A stretch of DNA of 64,000 nucleotides from Promethearchaeota archaeon (GCA_019894975.1 JAGXNO010000003.1:80922-144921); one strand, 5' to 3'; counted from the stretch's first letter, positions 1 to 11,200 are shown. Made by a program: numbers and translations. Notes: a model not told the origin generated them from the letters alone.

Positions 1-1127
1 AACCCAATGTCTAAAGCTTTTCCTAATTCTTTAACACCCTTAGATGGAACAAGCGGTGATGCTAACACTACAAGGTTTGCTCTAAAATCTTTGAATTCCC
101 CCGTTTTAAGATCTTCATATCTTAAAATTAAATCATTAGTTTCAAGATCTTCTTCAATTGTACTTATCTTAGACTGAAAGTATTTTACCCCATATTCTTC
201 TTGGGCTCTTTGAATAAATTCATAAAAGTTTTTACCGTAAGCTCGTATATCGTGCCGAAATACATAACAATCTGAATTATCTGAATGTTCTTGAGTGATA
301 ATTGCTTGTTTTGCTGTATAAGTGCAACAAACGCTTGAACAAAAAGGTACATTTTCATGAAGATCTCGAGAACCCGCACACTGGACAAAAGCAATTACTT
401 CAGGTTCCTTACCATCACTTAATCGCTTTACATGACCCTCAAATGGTCCAGATGCACATAAAATCCTTTCATATTCAAGTGCACTTACAACATTCTCGAA
501 TCGATACCCCCATCTAGAGGATAACTCTTCAGCAGGCATTTCATATCCCGTTGCGACTACTACAGCACCAATATTAATTTCAAATTCTTCAGGTTTCTGT
601 TCAAAGTCTATTGCATCCGCAGTACAAACTTTTTTGCATACTTGACAGACTCCCTTCTTTAAATATAGACACATCTCTGAATCAATTAAGTAGATAGGAG
701 GTACTGCTTGAGGAAAAGGAATATACACTGATTTTATTTTCCCAATATTCATTTCAAAAGGATTTGGAGCTAAAATTTTTGGACATTTATTTGCACAATC
801 CCCACATCCCTTACATTTAGTTTCATCAACATATCGAGGTTTTTTCAAAATTTTTGCTGTAAAATCCCCTGGCTGGCCTTCAAGTTGAAGAACTTCATGA
901 TAAGTCATCAATTCAACATTAGGATTGCGAAAGACTTCAACCATTTTGGGAGCAAGGATACATAGTGAACAGTCCAAAGTAGGGAAAGTCTTATCTAATT
1001 GAGCCATCCTTCCTCCAATCGAAGGAGATTTTTCCACTAAATAGACTTTAAATCCTAGTTCTGTAAGATCAAGAGATATCTGAATTCCAGCTATTCCTCC
1101 TCCAATTACCAAAACTGAACCTTCCAT
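1..1127 (-). CDS. hdrA: HdrA-like protein, double-length type (3' end beyond window)
   Basis: The frame stays open from the ATG at 1127 to the left edge, giving about 375 residues of the N-terminus. It begins with an FAD-binding Rossmann motif (VIGGGIAGIQ), then a DCSLC cysteine pair and a ferredoxin insert (CKGCGDCANKCP, and a second cysteine group CQVCKKVC). This matches the N-terminal half of the 1026-residue HdrA at 4186-7266 closely, so the whole gene is probably about 1000 residues. The start overlaps the stop of the upstream HdrCB gene by one base (TAATG), and a GGAGGT-like site precedes it. HdrA is the flavin and iron-sulfur electron-bifurcating subunit of heterodisulfide reductase-type complexes in the cytoplasm. 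The close paralogy with 4186-7266 suggests local duplication. Confidence 0.9.
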   Translation of the reverse strand, partial: MEGSVLVIGGGIAGIQISLDLTELGFKVYLVEKSPSIGGRMAQLDKTFPTLDCSLCILAPKMVEVFRNPNVELMTYHEVLQLEGQPGDFTAKILKKPRYVDETKCKGCGDCANKCPKILAPNPFEMNIGKIKSVYIPFPQAVPPIYLIDSEMCLYLKKGVCQVCKKVCTADAIDFEQKPEEFEINIGAVVVATGYEMPAEELSSRWGYRFENVVSALEYERILCASGPFEGHVKRLSDGKEPEVIAFVQCAGSRDLHENVPFCSSVCCTYTAKQAIITQEHSDNSDCYVFRHDIRAYGKNFYEFIQRAQEEYGVKYFQSKISTIEEDLETNDLILRYEDLKTGEFKDFRANLVVLASPLVPSKGVKELGKALDIG

Positions 1128-2407
1128 TATTTTTCTACCTCCACCTTTTCCTTAGAATCCACAATACTTATTAGGTCTACTAAAAATTCCGAAAAATCAA
1201 CTATTTCTATTGAAGAGATATCTTCATAGTCATTTTGTAAACAAGATAAATGAATTTTACATTTTGGGCATGATGTGACCATTATATCTCCTGCATCTTT
1301 TGCTTCTAAGAGTCGCTTATATCGTAATGCTTTTGAGCGATCATTACAGTTCATCCAAGAGCTCACACCACAGCATAGTGCTTCAGTCTTATTATGTGCC
1401 ATTTCATTGAATTTATACCCCAGTTCTTTTAAATGTGAAAATATTTCACGTACATTATCTATAATATTACTCTCCTTAGGTAGAAACCTACTTAATCTGC
1501 ATGGATCATGATAAGTGAATGGAATTGCTTGTTCTTGCTCTTTTGGATTCTTAAATTCAATTTTGTTATCTTTCCATTTCTCATAAACATATTCGATTAA
1601 ATGTTTCACCACAAATTTTTCATTGAAATCTTCAAATATATCTTGATAGTCTACTTTAAATGTTCGATAACATTCAGCACAAGCAGTGACGATTGTTTTA
1701 GCTCCAGTTTGTTCTAATCTATGGATGTTTTTCTTTGCTAAATCAATGAAGGCATTAAGTTTTCCTTGTCCCCAATATAAATCATGCCCACAGCAAATTT
1801 CATCTTGAAGAACTGCAATTGGTTCATTTTCAATTTGACAAAGTATTTTTAACGTACTTTCTGCTATTGAGTCTGAGTTTTCGAACTCAAAATTAAAATA
1901 TGGTAAACACCCAACATAATATAAGATATTACCTTGATCTGAAATTTTGCATTCCTTTGGAACCCATTCAAGAGATCTCTCTGGTTTAATATGTGGTTCA
2001 CTCATGATTTCTGAAATAGTTGTATATACTCCTTTATGGGCTATATACTCATCAGGATTTTGTCCTTTAGAAGTTCTCATTTTATACTTTGCCATCCTTA
2101 CAATATCAGCAAAATTTATTCCTTCAGGACAGTTCTGGAGACATGCATTACATGTAAGACAATCCCATAAAATACCACTATCAATAATTTTTTCTTCAAA
2201 TCCTTCCAAGATCATTTGAATTATTCTACTTGGTTCAAAACTTTGAACTCGACTTAGTTGACATACACCACTACAACGAACACATTGGTAACATCTATAT
2301 AATAATTTTTTTATATCAGGTTCATAAATTTTTTCAAGATAATGTTTATTATTATCGCTAGATTTTTTTGAGTCGTCTACTTTCTTAATCTCAGTAATTA
2401 CATTCAC
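1127..2407 (-). CDS. HdrC-HdrB fusion (HdrD-like) iron-sulfur protein
   Basis: This 426-residue protein joins an HdrC-like ferredoxin part to an HdrB-like part. The N-terminus has two four-cysteine groups (CYQCVRCSGVC and CLTCNACLQNCP, about residues 38-95). Two CCG domains follow, each ending in a C-x2-C pair (CCGHDLYWGQ with CAEC; CCGVSSWMNC with CPKC). CCG domains in HdrB bind non-cubane 4Fe-4S clusters at which disulfides or similar acceptors are reduced; the actual substrate here is unknown. It is translationally coupled to the downstream hdrA by a TAATG overlap. A near-identical copy lies at 11274-12551, so this gene pair exists twice in the window. Confidence 0.92.
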   Translation of the reverse strand: MNVITEIKKVDDSKKSSDNNKHYLEKIYEPDIKKLLYRCYQCVRCSGVCQLSRVQSFEPSRIIQMILEGFEEKIIDSGILWDCLTCNACLQNCPEGINFADIVRMAKYKMRTSKGQNPDEYIAHKGVYTTISEIMSEPHIKPERSLEWVPKECKISDQGNILYYVGCLPYFNFEFENSDSIAESTLKILCQIENEPIAVLQDEICCGHDLYWGQGKLNAFIDLAKKNIHRLEQTGAKTIVTACAECYRTFKVDYQDIFEDFNEKFVVKHLIEYVYEKWKDNKIEFKNPKEQEQAIPFTYHDPCRLSRFLPKESNIIDNVREIFSHLKELGYKFNEMAHNKTEALCCGVSSWMNCNDRSKALRYKRLLEAKDAGDIMVTSCPKCKIHLSCLQNDYEDISSIEIVDFSEFLVDLISIVDSKEKVEVEK

Positions 2408-2645
2408 TTTTTTTAATTAATTTAGAACTTAATAATATGTAACTATAATGATTAGGGAAAAAAGGGAAACAATTTATTTTTTCTGATTAGTTTTCATAAT
2501 TCCACTAAGTCTTAATTGAAAAGGAAATAAAAAATGAAAATACCATGTTCTTTTCTATTTCTATATTAGAGTAATTATGGATTTTCTTCAATTTTATTAA
2601 AAATTCAATAATATCTAATAAAAGAATATTTTGGTTGAATATTAT

Positions 2646-4151
2646 ATGAAAACAACAGAAATAATTGAAACTTCGGTTGGGAACATTAAAGGATATGAAG
2701 ATGGGGTTCTTAAGGTTTTTAAGGGGATTCCCTATGCAGAACGGCCTATTGGAGAATTGAGATTTAAGCCGCCCGTTCCACGAAAAAAATGGTTTGGTGT
2801 TTTTGATGCTTTGGATTACAGCCCTATTTGTGTTCAAACATCGGACTTTCCGGGATTAATTTTACCACCTATACCACAAAGTGAAGCAGATTCTTTAACT
2901 CTGAATATCTGGACCCATGGTACTGACAATAAAAAAAGGCCCGTAATGGTAAGAATTCATGGGGGTGGTTTGACAACAGGAAGTGGGAGATTGCCTAATG
3001 GATTTAAATTAGCTCGGAGAGGAGAAGTCGTAGTAGTTACAATCAATTATCGTTTAGGTGCTTTAGGATTTAGTGAAATGCAAGGCATTGAAAGTAATAT
3101 TGGTATACTTGATCAGATAGAAGCCTTGAAATGGATTCAAAAGAATATTGAACTTTTTGGGGGTGATCCAAACTGTGTTACGATATTTGGTATCAGTGCG
3201 GGAGGTTGGTCTGTTTCAACATTGATGGCAATACCCGAAGCAAAAGGGCTTTTTAATCGAGTGATTGCGCAAAGCGGAGCAGTGCATCCTTTAAGTTTTC
3301 AAACCGAAAAAGGTGTGGATAGAACTAATAGGATACTAAAAACTCTTAAAATTAAGAAGGGAGATATCAAATCCTTACAAAGAATTACAGCATATGAGTT
3401 AGCAAAAACCTATACAAGTATTGCAAATGAGGATGGGTTAGCTCAAATTCCTTGGGTTCTAAATACGCCCCCCTATATAGATGGAAAATCTATTCCTGAG
3501 CATCCACTCAGGATGATAAAAAAGGGAGTTGCGTCCGATATTGATCTAATGGTAGGAAGCACATTAAATGAGTCTGTTTTATGGCGAATTCTAATAGGAG
3601 CATCTGAAAAACTGGATATAGATAAAGTAAAAAATAGAATTGTACAAGCAACAAAATATTTAGGTCTTGATGAAAAAAAAGGTTTGGAACTATTTGAAGT
3701 GTATAAAGGCAAGGGAGATCCTGAAGCAGTATTGAATGCTTTTTTTACTGATCTTGAATTTAGGATCTCTGCAATAAGATTAGCGGAAGAACAATCAGTA
3801 CATAACCAAAATACATACATGTATCTCTTCACTTACCTCCTTAAATTTCAAGGAAAAGAAGTTGGAGCTGTTCATGGTGGAGATGCAGGATTTATGTATG
3901 GAACCCTCGATTATCCAAATATCCTTGGTCAGATTGAAAATTCTGAAGAAGCTCAACTTTTAAGCGAAAAAATGATGGACAGCTGGATTGCTTTTGCAAA
4001 AACCGGAAATCCTAACCACGATGGAATTGAAGAATGGCAAAAATACGAAAAAAACAATAGAAAAACAATGATGTTAGGAATAGAAACAACTTCTGTCGAT
4101 GACCCATTGGCAAAACAACGTGTAGCCTGGTCCGACATCATGAAAATATAG
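2646..4151 (+). CDS. Type-B carboxylesterase (para-nitrobenzyl-esterase-like)
   Basis: This is an alpha/beta-hydrolase of about 501 residues, the usual length for the COesterase family. The oxyanion motif HGGG lies near residue 105. The nucleophile motif GISAG has Ser184, a Glu309 sits in STLNES, and His410 sits in AVHGG, so a full Ser-Glu-His triad is visible. I see no signal peptide, so it is probably cytoplasmic and hydrolyses carboxylic esters of unknown identity. I chose the ATG at 2646 because family members begin just before the conserved TSVGNIKG stretch; a TTG at 2631 is also in frame. It sits alone, opposite in strand, between two Hdr modules. The family is commoner in bacteria and eukaryotes, so horizontal transfer is possible but not shown. 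Confidence 0.92.
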   Translation: MKTTEIIETSVGNIKGYEDGVLKVFKGIPYAERPIGELRFKPPVPRKKWFGVFDALDYSPICVQTSDFPGLILPPIPQSEADSLTLNIWTHGTDNKKRPVMVRIHGGGLTTGSGRLPNGFKLARRGEVVVVTINYRLGALGFSEMQGIESNIGILDQIEALKWIQKNIELFGGDPNCVTIFGISAGGWSVSTLMAIPEAKGLFNRVIAQSGAVHPLSFQTEKGVDRTNRILKTLKIKKGDIKSLQRITAYELAKTYTSIANEDGLAQIPWVLNTPPYIDGKSIPEHPLRMIKKGVASDIDLMVGSTLNESVLWRILIGASEKLDIDKVKNRIVQATKYLGLDEKKGLELFEVYKGKGDPEAVLNAFFTDLEFRISAIRLAEEQSVHNQNTYMYLFTYLLKFQGKEVGAVHGGDAGFMYGTLDYPNILGQIENSEEAQLLSEKMMDSWIAFAKTGNPNHDGIEEWQKYEKNNRKTMMLGIETTSVDDPLAKQRVAWSDIMKI

Positions 4152-4185
4152 AATCTTAGAAATTTTCGAAACATCTTTTTTTTAT

Positions 4186-7100
4186 TTATATTATAAGTGC
4201 CTTTATAGAAGCCTCAATTTGCTCAAAATCGTAATGCTTAATTGAGATTGCCCCCACAGGACAGCTTACCGCGCAAGTTCCACATCCTTTACAGAGACTT
4301 GAATTGACAGAAGACTTTTTTATAGGAAGACTTACCTCTTCAAATTCTTTAAGGCTATCTATTATTTCTATTGCATTGTAAGCACATGTCTCCTCGCAAG
4401 TCCCACACCCAATACACATATCTTGATTTACTTCAGCAATTAATCCTGACGATGTAATCTCTCCCGCACTTAAAAATCTACTTGCTCTTCCCGCAGCACC
4501 ATTTGCTTGCGATATTGAATCCTGTATATTTTTTGGCCACTGAGCACATCCACATAAGAATATTCCCTCAGTAGCAAAATCTAATGGTCTTAATTTTACA
4601 TGTGCTTCTAGAAAAAAACCATTTTTATCTAAAGGAACCTTGAGCATTTTTGCTAACCCATCTAAATTGTCAGCGGGAACCATAGGAGTCGATAGAACTA
4701 ATAAATCTGTGTTAAATTTGATATCATCTTGTAAATTAGTATCAAAAACTTTAATTTCAAACTTACTTGTTCCTTCATCTATCTCTTTAATCACCGGTGG
4801 ACTCTCTAAATCATATCTCAAAAAAATAGCATCTTTTCTTCGCTCACGGTAATATCTTTCAAATTCTTTTTTTGCCATTTGAAGATCTCGATAGAGAACG
4901 ATTAATTTGAGGTCCTGCTTTAGCTCTTTTAGGATGTTAATATTTTTTATAGCACTTTCGCAACAAATATTTGAGCAATATGTTATTCCGCTCTCCTGCC
5001 TAGCATTAACGCATAATAACGTTGTAATATGATTCAGATTATCAAGCCATGAATTATCCTCATCTTTAAATTTCTGTTCGAGTTGCAGTTGTGTAATTAC
5101 ATTATGGTTCGTATACTTATAGTCAAAAAATTCATTAGGTGTTAATTCTTGGCCGCCAGTAGCAACAATAATAGTACCAATTTTTAATTCATGAACATTT
5201 TTATCTGAATCGAGCAATGCAACATCATAATTACCAATATATCCCGTAATATCTTTAAATTCAGAATTTAAAAAGATTTGAATGTTTTTATTATTCTTAA
5301 CTTTTTCTATGGTTTCGTTTAATAAGATTGAAGCATCTTCTTGAGTGGGAAATAACATATTTAGGTGCCTTAGATTTCCACCTAGGTTTTTCTCCTTTTC
5401 TATAAGATAAGTATTAAATCCTTGATTAGCAATGTTCAAAGCAGCCGTCATTCCAGATATCCCTCCACCAATTACCATTGTAGTTTGAGTGATTTTCAAT
5501 TTCTTTTCTTCTTGTGGTCTTAACAACCTTGATTTAGCAATACCCATTCTTATTAAATCAATTGCCTTTTCAGTAGCAAGCTCTTTTTCTGTCATATGTA
5601 CCCATGAACATTGATCACGGATATTTACCATATCAAATAAGTATTTATTTAATCCCGCTTCTTGACAGGTTTCTTGGAATAATGACTCGTGTGTTCTTGG
5701 TGTACATGATGCTACAATAAATCTATTTAAATCAAATTCACTTATTACTTCCTTTATTCGCTCTTGAGAATCTGAGCTACAAGAATATAGATTGTCTTCA
5801 CAGAAGGCTACATTAGGTAACGTTTTTATTTGTTCAATAACTTGAGGGATATCAACATATTTCCCTATATTAATTCCACAATGACAGATTAATACTCCAA
5901 TTCTTGGATCATCAGTATCTTTTACTATTTTTTCGGGTATTCCAATAATTTTCTCTTTTGTTTCAGTAAATTTAAAGGAATTAAGCAATGTAGCTATTTG
6001 TGAGGCAACTCCACTGGCATCAGCAACAGTTTCTGGTATATCCATTGGACCTTGACAAAAACCAGCCAAAAAAATTCCTTCTTTGGAAGACAGTGATTTA
6101 TTGAAGTATGATCTTTCCTTAAAGAAATTATAATCATCTAATTCGATATCTAAAACTTTAGAAAATTCTTTGGTCCCAGCCGAAGGAACTAGAGGTGAAG
6201 CTAGTACGACAAGATTTGCCTTAAAATCTTTAAATTCACCTGTTTTTAGATCCTCATAGTGAATGATTAAATCATTAGATTCTGGATCTTCTATTATTCT
6301 ACTAACCTTTGTCTGGAAATATTTTATACCATATTCTTCTTGAGCTCTCTGAGTAAACTCATAAAAATTTTTTCCATAAGCTCTAATATCATGTCTAAAT
6401 ACAAAACATTTTGAGTTTTCAGAGTGTTCTCGTGTTATAATCGCTTCTTTTGCAGTATACATGCAACATACACTGGAACAATAGGGGATTCCCTCACGTA
6501 AGTCTCTAGATCCCGCACATTGAATAAATGCGATTATTTCTGGTTCTTCCTCATCGCTAGGTCGTAAAATATGACCTCCAAATGGCCCAGAGGCAGACAG
6601 CATTCGTTCGTATTCCAAGGCATTTACCACATTTTTATACTTATAACCCCATCGTGAGCTTAATTCTTCCCCAAGTACATCATATCCCGTAGCAACAACA
6701 ATAGCTCCAACGTTTAATTTGATTTCTTGAGGTTTTTGTTCATAATCTATTGCTTCTACTTTACAAACCTTTTCACAAACTCCGCATACTCCCTTAGTTA
6801 GTTTTAAACATAGCTCAGAGTCAATTAAGTACACAGGAGGTACTGCTTGAGGAAATGGAATGTACACAGATTTTCTTTTACCAAGATTCATATCAAAGAT
6901 ATTAGGTGATTCAATCTTTGGACATTTGGTAGCACAATCACCACACCCTTTACATTTAGTCTCGTCAATATAACGAGGTTTCTTAAGGACTGTAACCACA
7001 AAATTCCCAGGCTTACCAGATACTTTTTGAACTTCATGATAGGTCATTAATTCAATATTAGGATTTCTAAATACCTCTACCATTTTAGGAGCTAAAATAC

Positions 7101-7266
7101 ATAGACTGCAATCATTTGTAGGAAAGGTTTTATCAAGTTGAGCCATCCTTCCTCCGATTGAAGGTGTTTTTTCTACTAAATAAACGTTAAATCCTAATTC
7201 AGATAAATCTAAAGATGTTTGTATCCCTGCAATCCCACCACCAATAACTAACACTGATCCTTCCAT
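4186..7266 (-). CDS. hdrA: HdrA, double-length (1026 aa)
   Basis: The protein is nearly twice the usual HdrA length. The first half (about 1-450) is an FAD Rossmann domain (VIGGGIAG near residue 8) with a DCSLC pair (residues 53-56) and a ferredoxin insert (CKGCGDCATKC at about 105-115). The second half restarts with the typical HdrA N-terminal domain (ICHCGINIG near 455, YSCSSD, ASCTPRTHE, RDQCSWVH), a second Rossmann domain (VIGGGISG near 592) without the DCxxC pair, and two C-terminal 4Fe-4S motifs (CIGCGTCEETC, CKGCGTCAVSC). It is expected to pass electrons between FAD and an Hdr-type complex. It stands alone behind its own promoter, with the carboxylesterase downstream and convergent. 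Confidence 0.92.
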   Translation of the reverse strand: MEGSVLVIGGGIAGIQTSLDLSELGFNVYLVEKTPSIGGRMAQLDKTFPTNDCSLCILAPKMVEVFRNPNIELMTYHEVQKVSGKPGNFVVTVLKKPRYIDETKCKGCGDCATKCPKIESPNIFDMNLGKRKSVYIPFPQAVPPVYLIDSELCLKLTKGVCGVCEKVCKVEAIDYEQKPQEIKLNVGAIVVATGYDVLGEELSSRWGYKYKNVVNALEYERMLSASGPFGGHILRPSDEEEPEIIAFIQCAGSRDLREGIPYCSSVCCMYTAKEAIITREHSENSKCFVFRHDIRAYGKNFYEFTQRAQEEYGIKYFQTKVSRIIEDPESNDLIIHYEDLKTGEFKDFKANLVVLASPLVPSAGTKEFSKVLDIELDDYNFFKERSYFNKSLSSKEGIFLAGFCQGPMDIPETVADASGVASQIATLLNSFKFTETKEKIIGIPEKIVKDTDDPRIGVLICHCGINIGKYVDIPQVIEQIKTLPNVAFCEDNLYSCSSDSQERIKEVISEFDLNRFIVASCTPRTHESLFQETCQEAGLNKYLFDMVNIRDQCSWVHMTEKELATEKAIDLIRMGIAKSRLLRPQEEKKLKITQTTMVIGGGISGMTAALNIANQGFNTYLIEKEKNLGGNLRHLNMLFPTQEDASILLNETIEKVKNNKNIQIFLNSEFKDITGYIGNYDVALLDSDKNVHELKIGTIIVATGGQELTPNEFFDYKYTNHNVITQLQLEQKFKDEDNSWLDNLNHITTLLCVNARQESGITYCSNICCESAIKNINILKELKQDLKLIVLYRDLQMAKKEFERYYRERRKDAIFLRYDLESPPVIKEIDEGTSKFEIKVFDTNLQDDIKFNTDLLVLSTPMVPADNLDGLAKMLKVPLDKNGFFLEAHVKLRPLDFATEGIFLCGCAQWPKNIQDSISQANGAAGRASRFLSAGEITSSGLIAEVNQDMCIGCGTCEETCAYNAIEIIDSLKEFEEVSLPIKKSSVNSSLCKGCGTCAVSCPVGAISIKHYDFEQIEASIKALII

Positions 7267-7782
7267 TATTTAGCACTTCTAATTTTTTTTAATAAGGTTT
7301 AGTTTACAGAATCTTTTTTCCCGTTGAATAAAAAATAAGGATATGAAATTATATAAACATTTTTATAATGAATGATCAGAATCTAACATTTTTTGCTTTG
7401 TGAATGATCAGTCCCAAATATTTGTCACTTTTATATTTTCGTAATCAACCATTCCGTTACTTTTGTATTTTCGTAATCGTTTATTTTGTTTGTTAATGTT
7501 ATATTATTAGGAAGAATAGATCCAGATTGATAACTTATTTTGGGTTTTAAGATGGATTCAAGCATGATCACAATTCTTTCTTACCTATTATCTGCATTAT
7601 GTTTATTGGTGATAATAAAAAATGGATTAATGATCCATATCTCTCACACAAATCCAAATACTTATTAAGATTGATCAAAGATCAAAGATATAATAGAGAA
7701 AATACTATTCTTTGAAAAAAAATGATTTTAGAATAAAAATTTTTTTTGGAACTATTAATAAAAATTGAGATAAATTCTTTAT
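7267..7782. other. 516-bp intergenic region with short direct repeats
   Basis: No convincing gene lies here. GAATGATCAG occurs twice (7370-7379 and 7402-7411). A roughly 20-bp AT-rich unit ending in TATTTTCGTAATC also occurs twice (about 7426-7446 and 7458-7478). A possible 38-codon plus-strand reading frame (7552-7668) would encode a hydrophobic peptide but has no good ribosome-binding site. The region separates the mvhD end of the long Hdr operon from the promoter of the single hdrA. Confidence 0.5.
7348..7357 (-). promoter_or_regulatory. Putative TATA box for the 7266 hdrA
   Basis: The minus strand reads TTTATATAAT about 85 bases upstream of the ATG at 7266, preceded by an A-rich stretch that could be the BRE. 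This would give a leader of roughly 55-60 bases. AT-rich DNA yields many such matches, so the call is tentative. Confidence 0.35.
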
Positions 7783-8214
7783 TTATTTTAGTTTTAAAGG
7801 TCCTTGTTCTTTTATTTGATTTGTAAATTCTGTAATTACCTCTGAAAATCTCTTCCCTTCAGAGGCACTAACCCATTCAAGTCTAAACCTTTTTTTAAGA
7901 TTAAATATTTTTAAAACATCCTGAAAACGTTCAAATCTATCTCGTGCAAACTCGTTACCTTTTAAGTAGTGACAATCTCCAATATGACACCCAGTTACAA
8001 TAACTCCATCAATGCCATCTTTAAATGCTTCTAAAATGAAGGCAGGATCTACTCTCCCAGAGCACATTACCCGTACTATCCTAATTGTAGCAGGGTATTG
8101 AAATCGTGAGACTCCCGCCAAATCTGCTCCCGCATAACTGCACCAATTGCAACAAAAACATAAAATTTTTGGGTGAAATTCCTTTTGACTTACTTTTTTT
8201 TTTGACTTAGACAT
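7783..8214 (-). CDS. mvhD: MvhD-like delta subunit (cysteine form)
   Basis: This 143-residue protein matches the methyl-viologen-reducing hydrogenase delta subunit (MvhD/FlpD), a 2Fe-2S protein that carries electrons to HdrA. The family cysteines are visible in CFCCNWCSYAGADLAG, in VMCSGRVDP and in TGCHIGDCHYLKGN. It is the last gene of the operon starting at 17722, only 24 bases after the 1011-residue HdrA. A selenocysteine paralogue lies in the same operon at 15299-15772. The cysteines of this copy mark the positions that are UGA in the other. No hydrogenase large or small subunit is in the window, so its electron source here is more likely an FrhB-like F420 module. Confidence 0.93.
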   Translation of the reverse strand: MSKSKKKVSQKEFHPKILCFCCNWCSYAGADLAGVSRFQYPATIRIVRVMCSGRVDPAFILEAFKDGIDGVIVTGCHIGDCHYLKGNEFARDRFERFQDVLKIFNLKKRFRLEWVSASEGKRFSEVITEFTNQIKEQGPLKLK

Positions 8215-8238
8215 AAGTTACTACCTTAGAATTTAACT

Positions 8239-11200
8239 TTAGGTTAATAGTGCTGAAATCATTGCATTAATTTGCTCAAAACCAAAATGTTTGATTACTA
8301 TTGTGGAATTAGGACATTGAGCCCCACAAGTACCACAACCTTTACAGAGTGCAGGATTAATATGAGATTTCTTTGTAGCCATTGTAAAATCTTCAAACAC
8401 TCGTTCTTTCTCTATTAGTTCAATCGCGTTGAATTGGCAGACATCTTGACAATTTCCACAACCAATACAATTTTCTTCTATTACAGTCGCTACAAGCCCT
8501 GATGTTACAATTTTTTCAGCACTTAATATTTTTACTGCTTGAGCAGCAGCTCCATTGGATTGTGCTATTGACTCTCGAAGATCTTTAGGTGAATGAGCAC
8601 ATCCACATAGGTATATTCCATCGGTTGCGAAATCTATTGGTCTCAACTTAACGTGAGCTTCTAAAAAGAATTTATCCTCGTTTAACGGAACTTTTAACAT
8701 TTTCGCTAATTCTTCGTTTTCTTTGATTGGTGCTTCTAATCCTGTACTTAAAACGATTAGATCTGGATTTATTATAAGTTCTCCTAAATCAGGATTATTT
8801 ACTCTTAAATTTAATTGTTTGTTTTTTAAATTTAATTCTGGGGGATTGGTTTTATCAAATCTGATAAAAATAATGTTATTATCTCGCGCTTGGTTATAAT
8901 ATTTTTCTTTAAAGCCATAGGTTCTAATATCGCGATATAAGACCACTATTTCTATATTAGGATTAATTTCTTTTGCTTTTAACGCATTTTTTATGGCTTC
9001 TGAACAACAGATTCTACTACAATATGAGTGTTCTTCATTTCTGGACCCAACACATTGAATCATAACTATAGATTTTAATCCTTTTATCTTATCTGTAGTA
9101 AAAAGATCTTTTTCAAAGTTAGTTTGAGTTATAATTCTTTTATCTTGCCCAAATTTATATTCTTTTGGTTGATATTCTTTTGCTCCAGTAGCTACAATAA
9201 TTATGCCATGATCAAGATCAATGCTTTTCTTAATACTCCCATGGCTAATGTTTGTGGAAAAATTTCCAATATATCCTGAGATTGAATTAATTCTGGCTTC
9301 TTTAAATACATGGATAAGTTGATTACTTTCTACATTTTTAATCAAATTCCTAAGATAATCTTGAATATCATCATTTTCAAGTGTTTTATAAAGATTATTT
9401 GCAATCCCCCCTAAAGAATCTTCTTTTTCAATTAAAAATATCTCAAAACCTTGAGAGGCAAGGTTTAATGCTGCAGTGATTCCAGATACACCCCCACCTA
9501 TAATTAATCCCTTATCTATCACAGCTATTTCTTGTTCTTGTAATGGTATTAATTGACTAGCCTTTGCTACTGACATCCTTAGTAAGTCTTTCGATTTTGC
9601 TGTTGCTTTTTCTGGTTCATGCATATGAACCCATGAGCATTGATCACGGATATTAACCATTTCAAAAAGATATTTATTCAAACCAACCTCTCTTATAGTT
9701 GCTTGAAATAAAGATTCATGAGTTCTTGGGGTACATGAGGCAACTATTACTCTATTAAGTTGGTTCTTTTCTATTTTTTCTTTAATATTAGTTTGAGTAT
9801 CTGCTGAACATGTATACAAATTATGCTCTGCATAAACGACATCGGGCAGTGTCTTAACATATTCTACAACACTAGGAACATCAACTACACCCCCGATGTT
9901 TATCCCACAGTGACATATAAATACACCTATTCGGGGTGGAAGACTACTTACGTCTAATTCATTGGGAAGTTCTTTCTTTGAGATTAATTTATTTCTTGCT
10001 TCTGATAATAGAACATTGACACGTCCTGCAGCAGCACTAGCTTCAATAACAGTTTCTGGAATATCTTTAGGTGCTGCAAATGCACCACATACATAAATTC
10101 CCGGTTTAGAGGTCTCTACGGGAGAAAAAGTTTCAGTTTTACAAAATCCATAATCATTTAATTCAAAATTTAATACTTGTGCTAATTCTTTTGCTTTTTG
10201 ATTTGGTTGCATTCCAACAGAAAGAACAACTAAGTTAAAAATTTCTTCCACAATTTTTCCATTTTCATTTTCATAATAGACTCTTAAATCTTTAGAGTTA
10301 GGGTTTTCTTTTATGTAAGAAATTCTACGTCTGATGTATCTTACTCCATATTCATCTCTCGCTCTCTCAATATACTTATCAAAGTCTTTACCGTACGCTC
10401 TGATATCCATCGTAAAAATGGTTGGTTTTATAATTTCCATATGTTCTTTCGCGATTACAGCTTCTTTTGTAGTGTACATACAGCATACTGAAGAACAGTA
10501 TTCAATACCTTTACTTCTATCCCTTGAACCAATACAATGTAAAAATGCTATTTTTTTAGGAATAGTTCCGTCAGAAGGTCGAATTATTAAACCGGAATGC
10601 GGTCCACTTGCACTAAGAATACGTTCAAATTCAATACTGGTAATCACATTAAGATATTTACCATAACCATATTGTGTCAGAGGAGTGGGATCATATTCAT
10701 CAAATCCAGTTGCTACTACTACAGCACCCACATTAAGAGATATCTCTTTATCTTGAATTTCATAGTCTATAGCTTTTGCTTTACATATCCCTTTGCACAT
10801 TCCACAGCCAATGCATTTTTCTTTATTTATTGAAAACACTAATGGAACCGCCTGTGGAAATTTTACAGATATTGCAGCTTTATTAGAAAGCTTTTCATTA
10901 AAAAAATCAATAGCTTCAATAGGGCATTCCTGAGCGCATAAACCACATCCAGTACATTTGCTTTGATCCAAACGAAGCGTCCCTTGAGTTAATTCAACAT
11001 TAAAATTACCAGGTTCACCATCAATTTTTTCGATTGAAGTGTTAATTAAAATATCGATATTTTCATGTCGACCAGTTTCTACTAATTTCGGGGCCAGAAT
11101 ACATATTGCACAGTCATTAGTTGGAAATGTTTTATCCAATTGAGACATAACCCCCCCAATACTGGTAGTGGATTCTGCGAGGTAAACTTTATATCCAGAA

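Noticed and set aside
7552..7668. 38-codon plus-strand hydrophobic reading frame
   Set aside because: No ribosome-binding site and no support beyond an open frame; noted only within the intergenic description.
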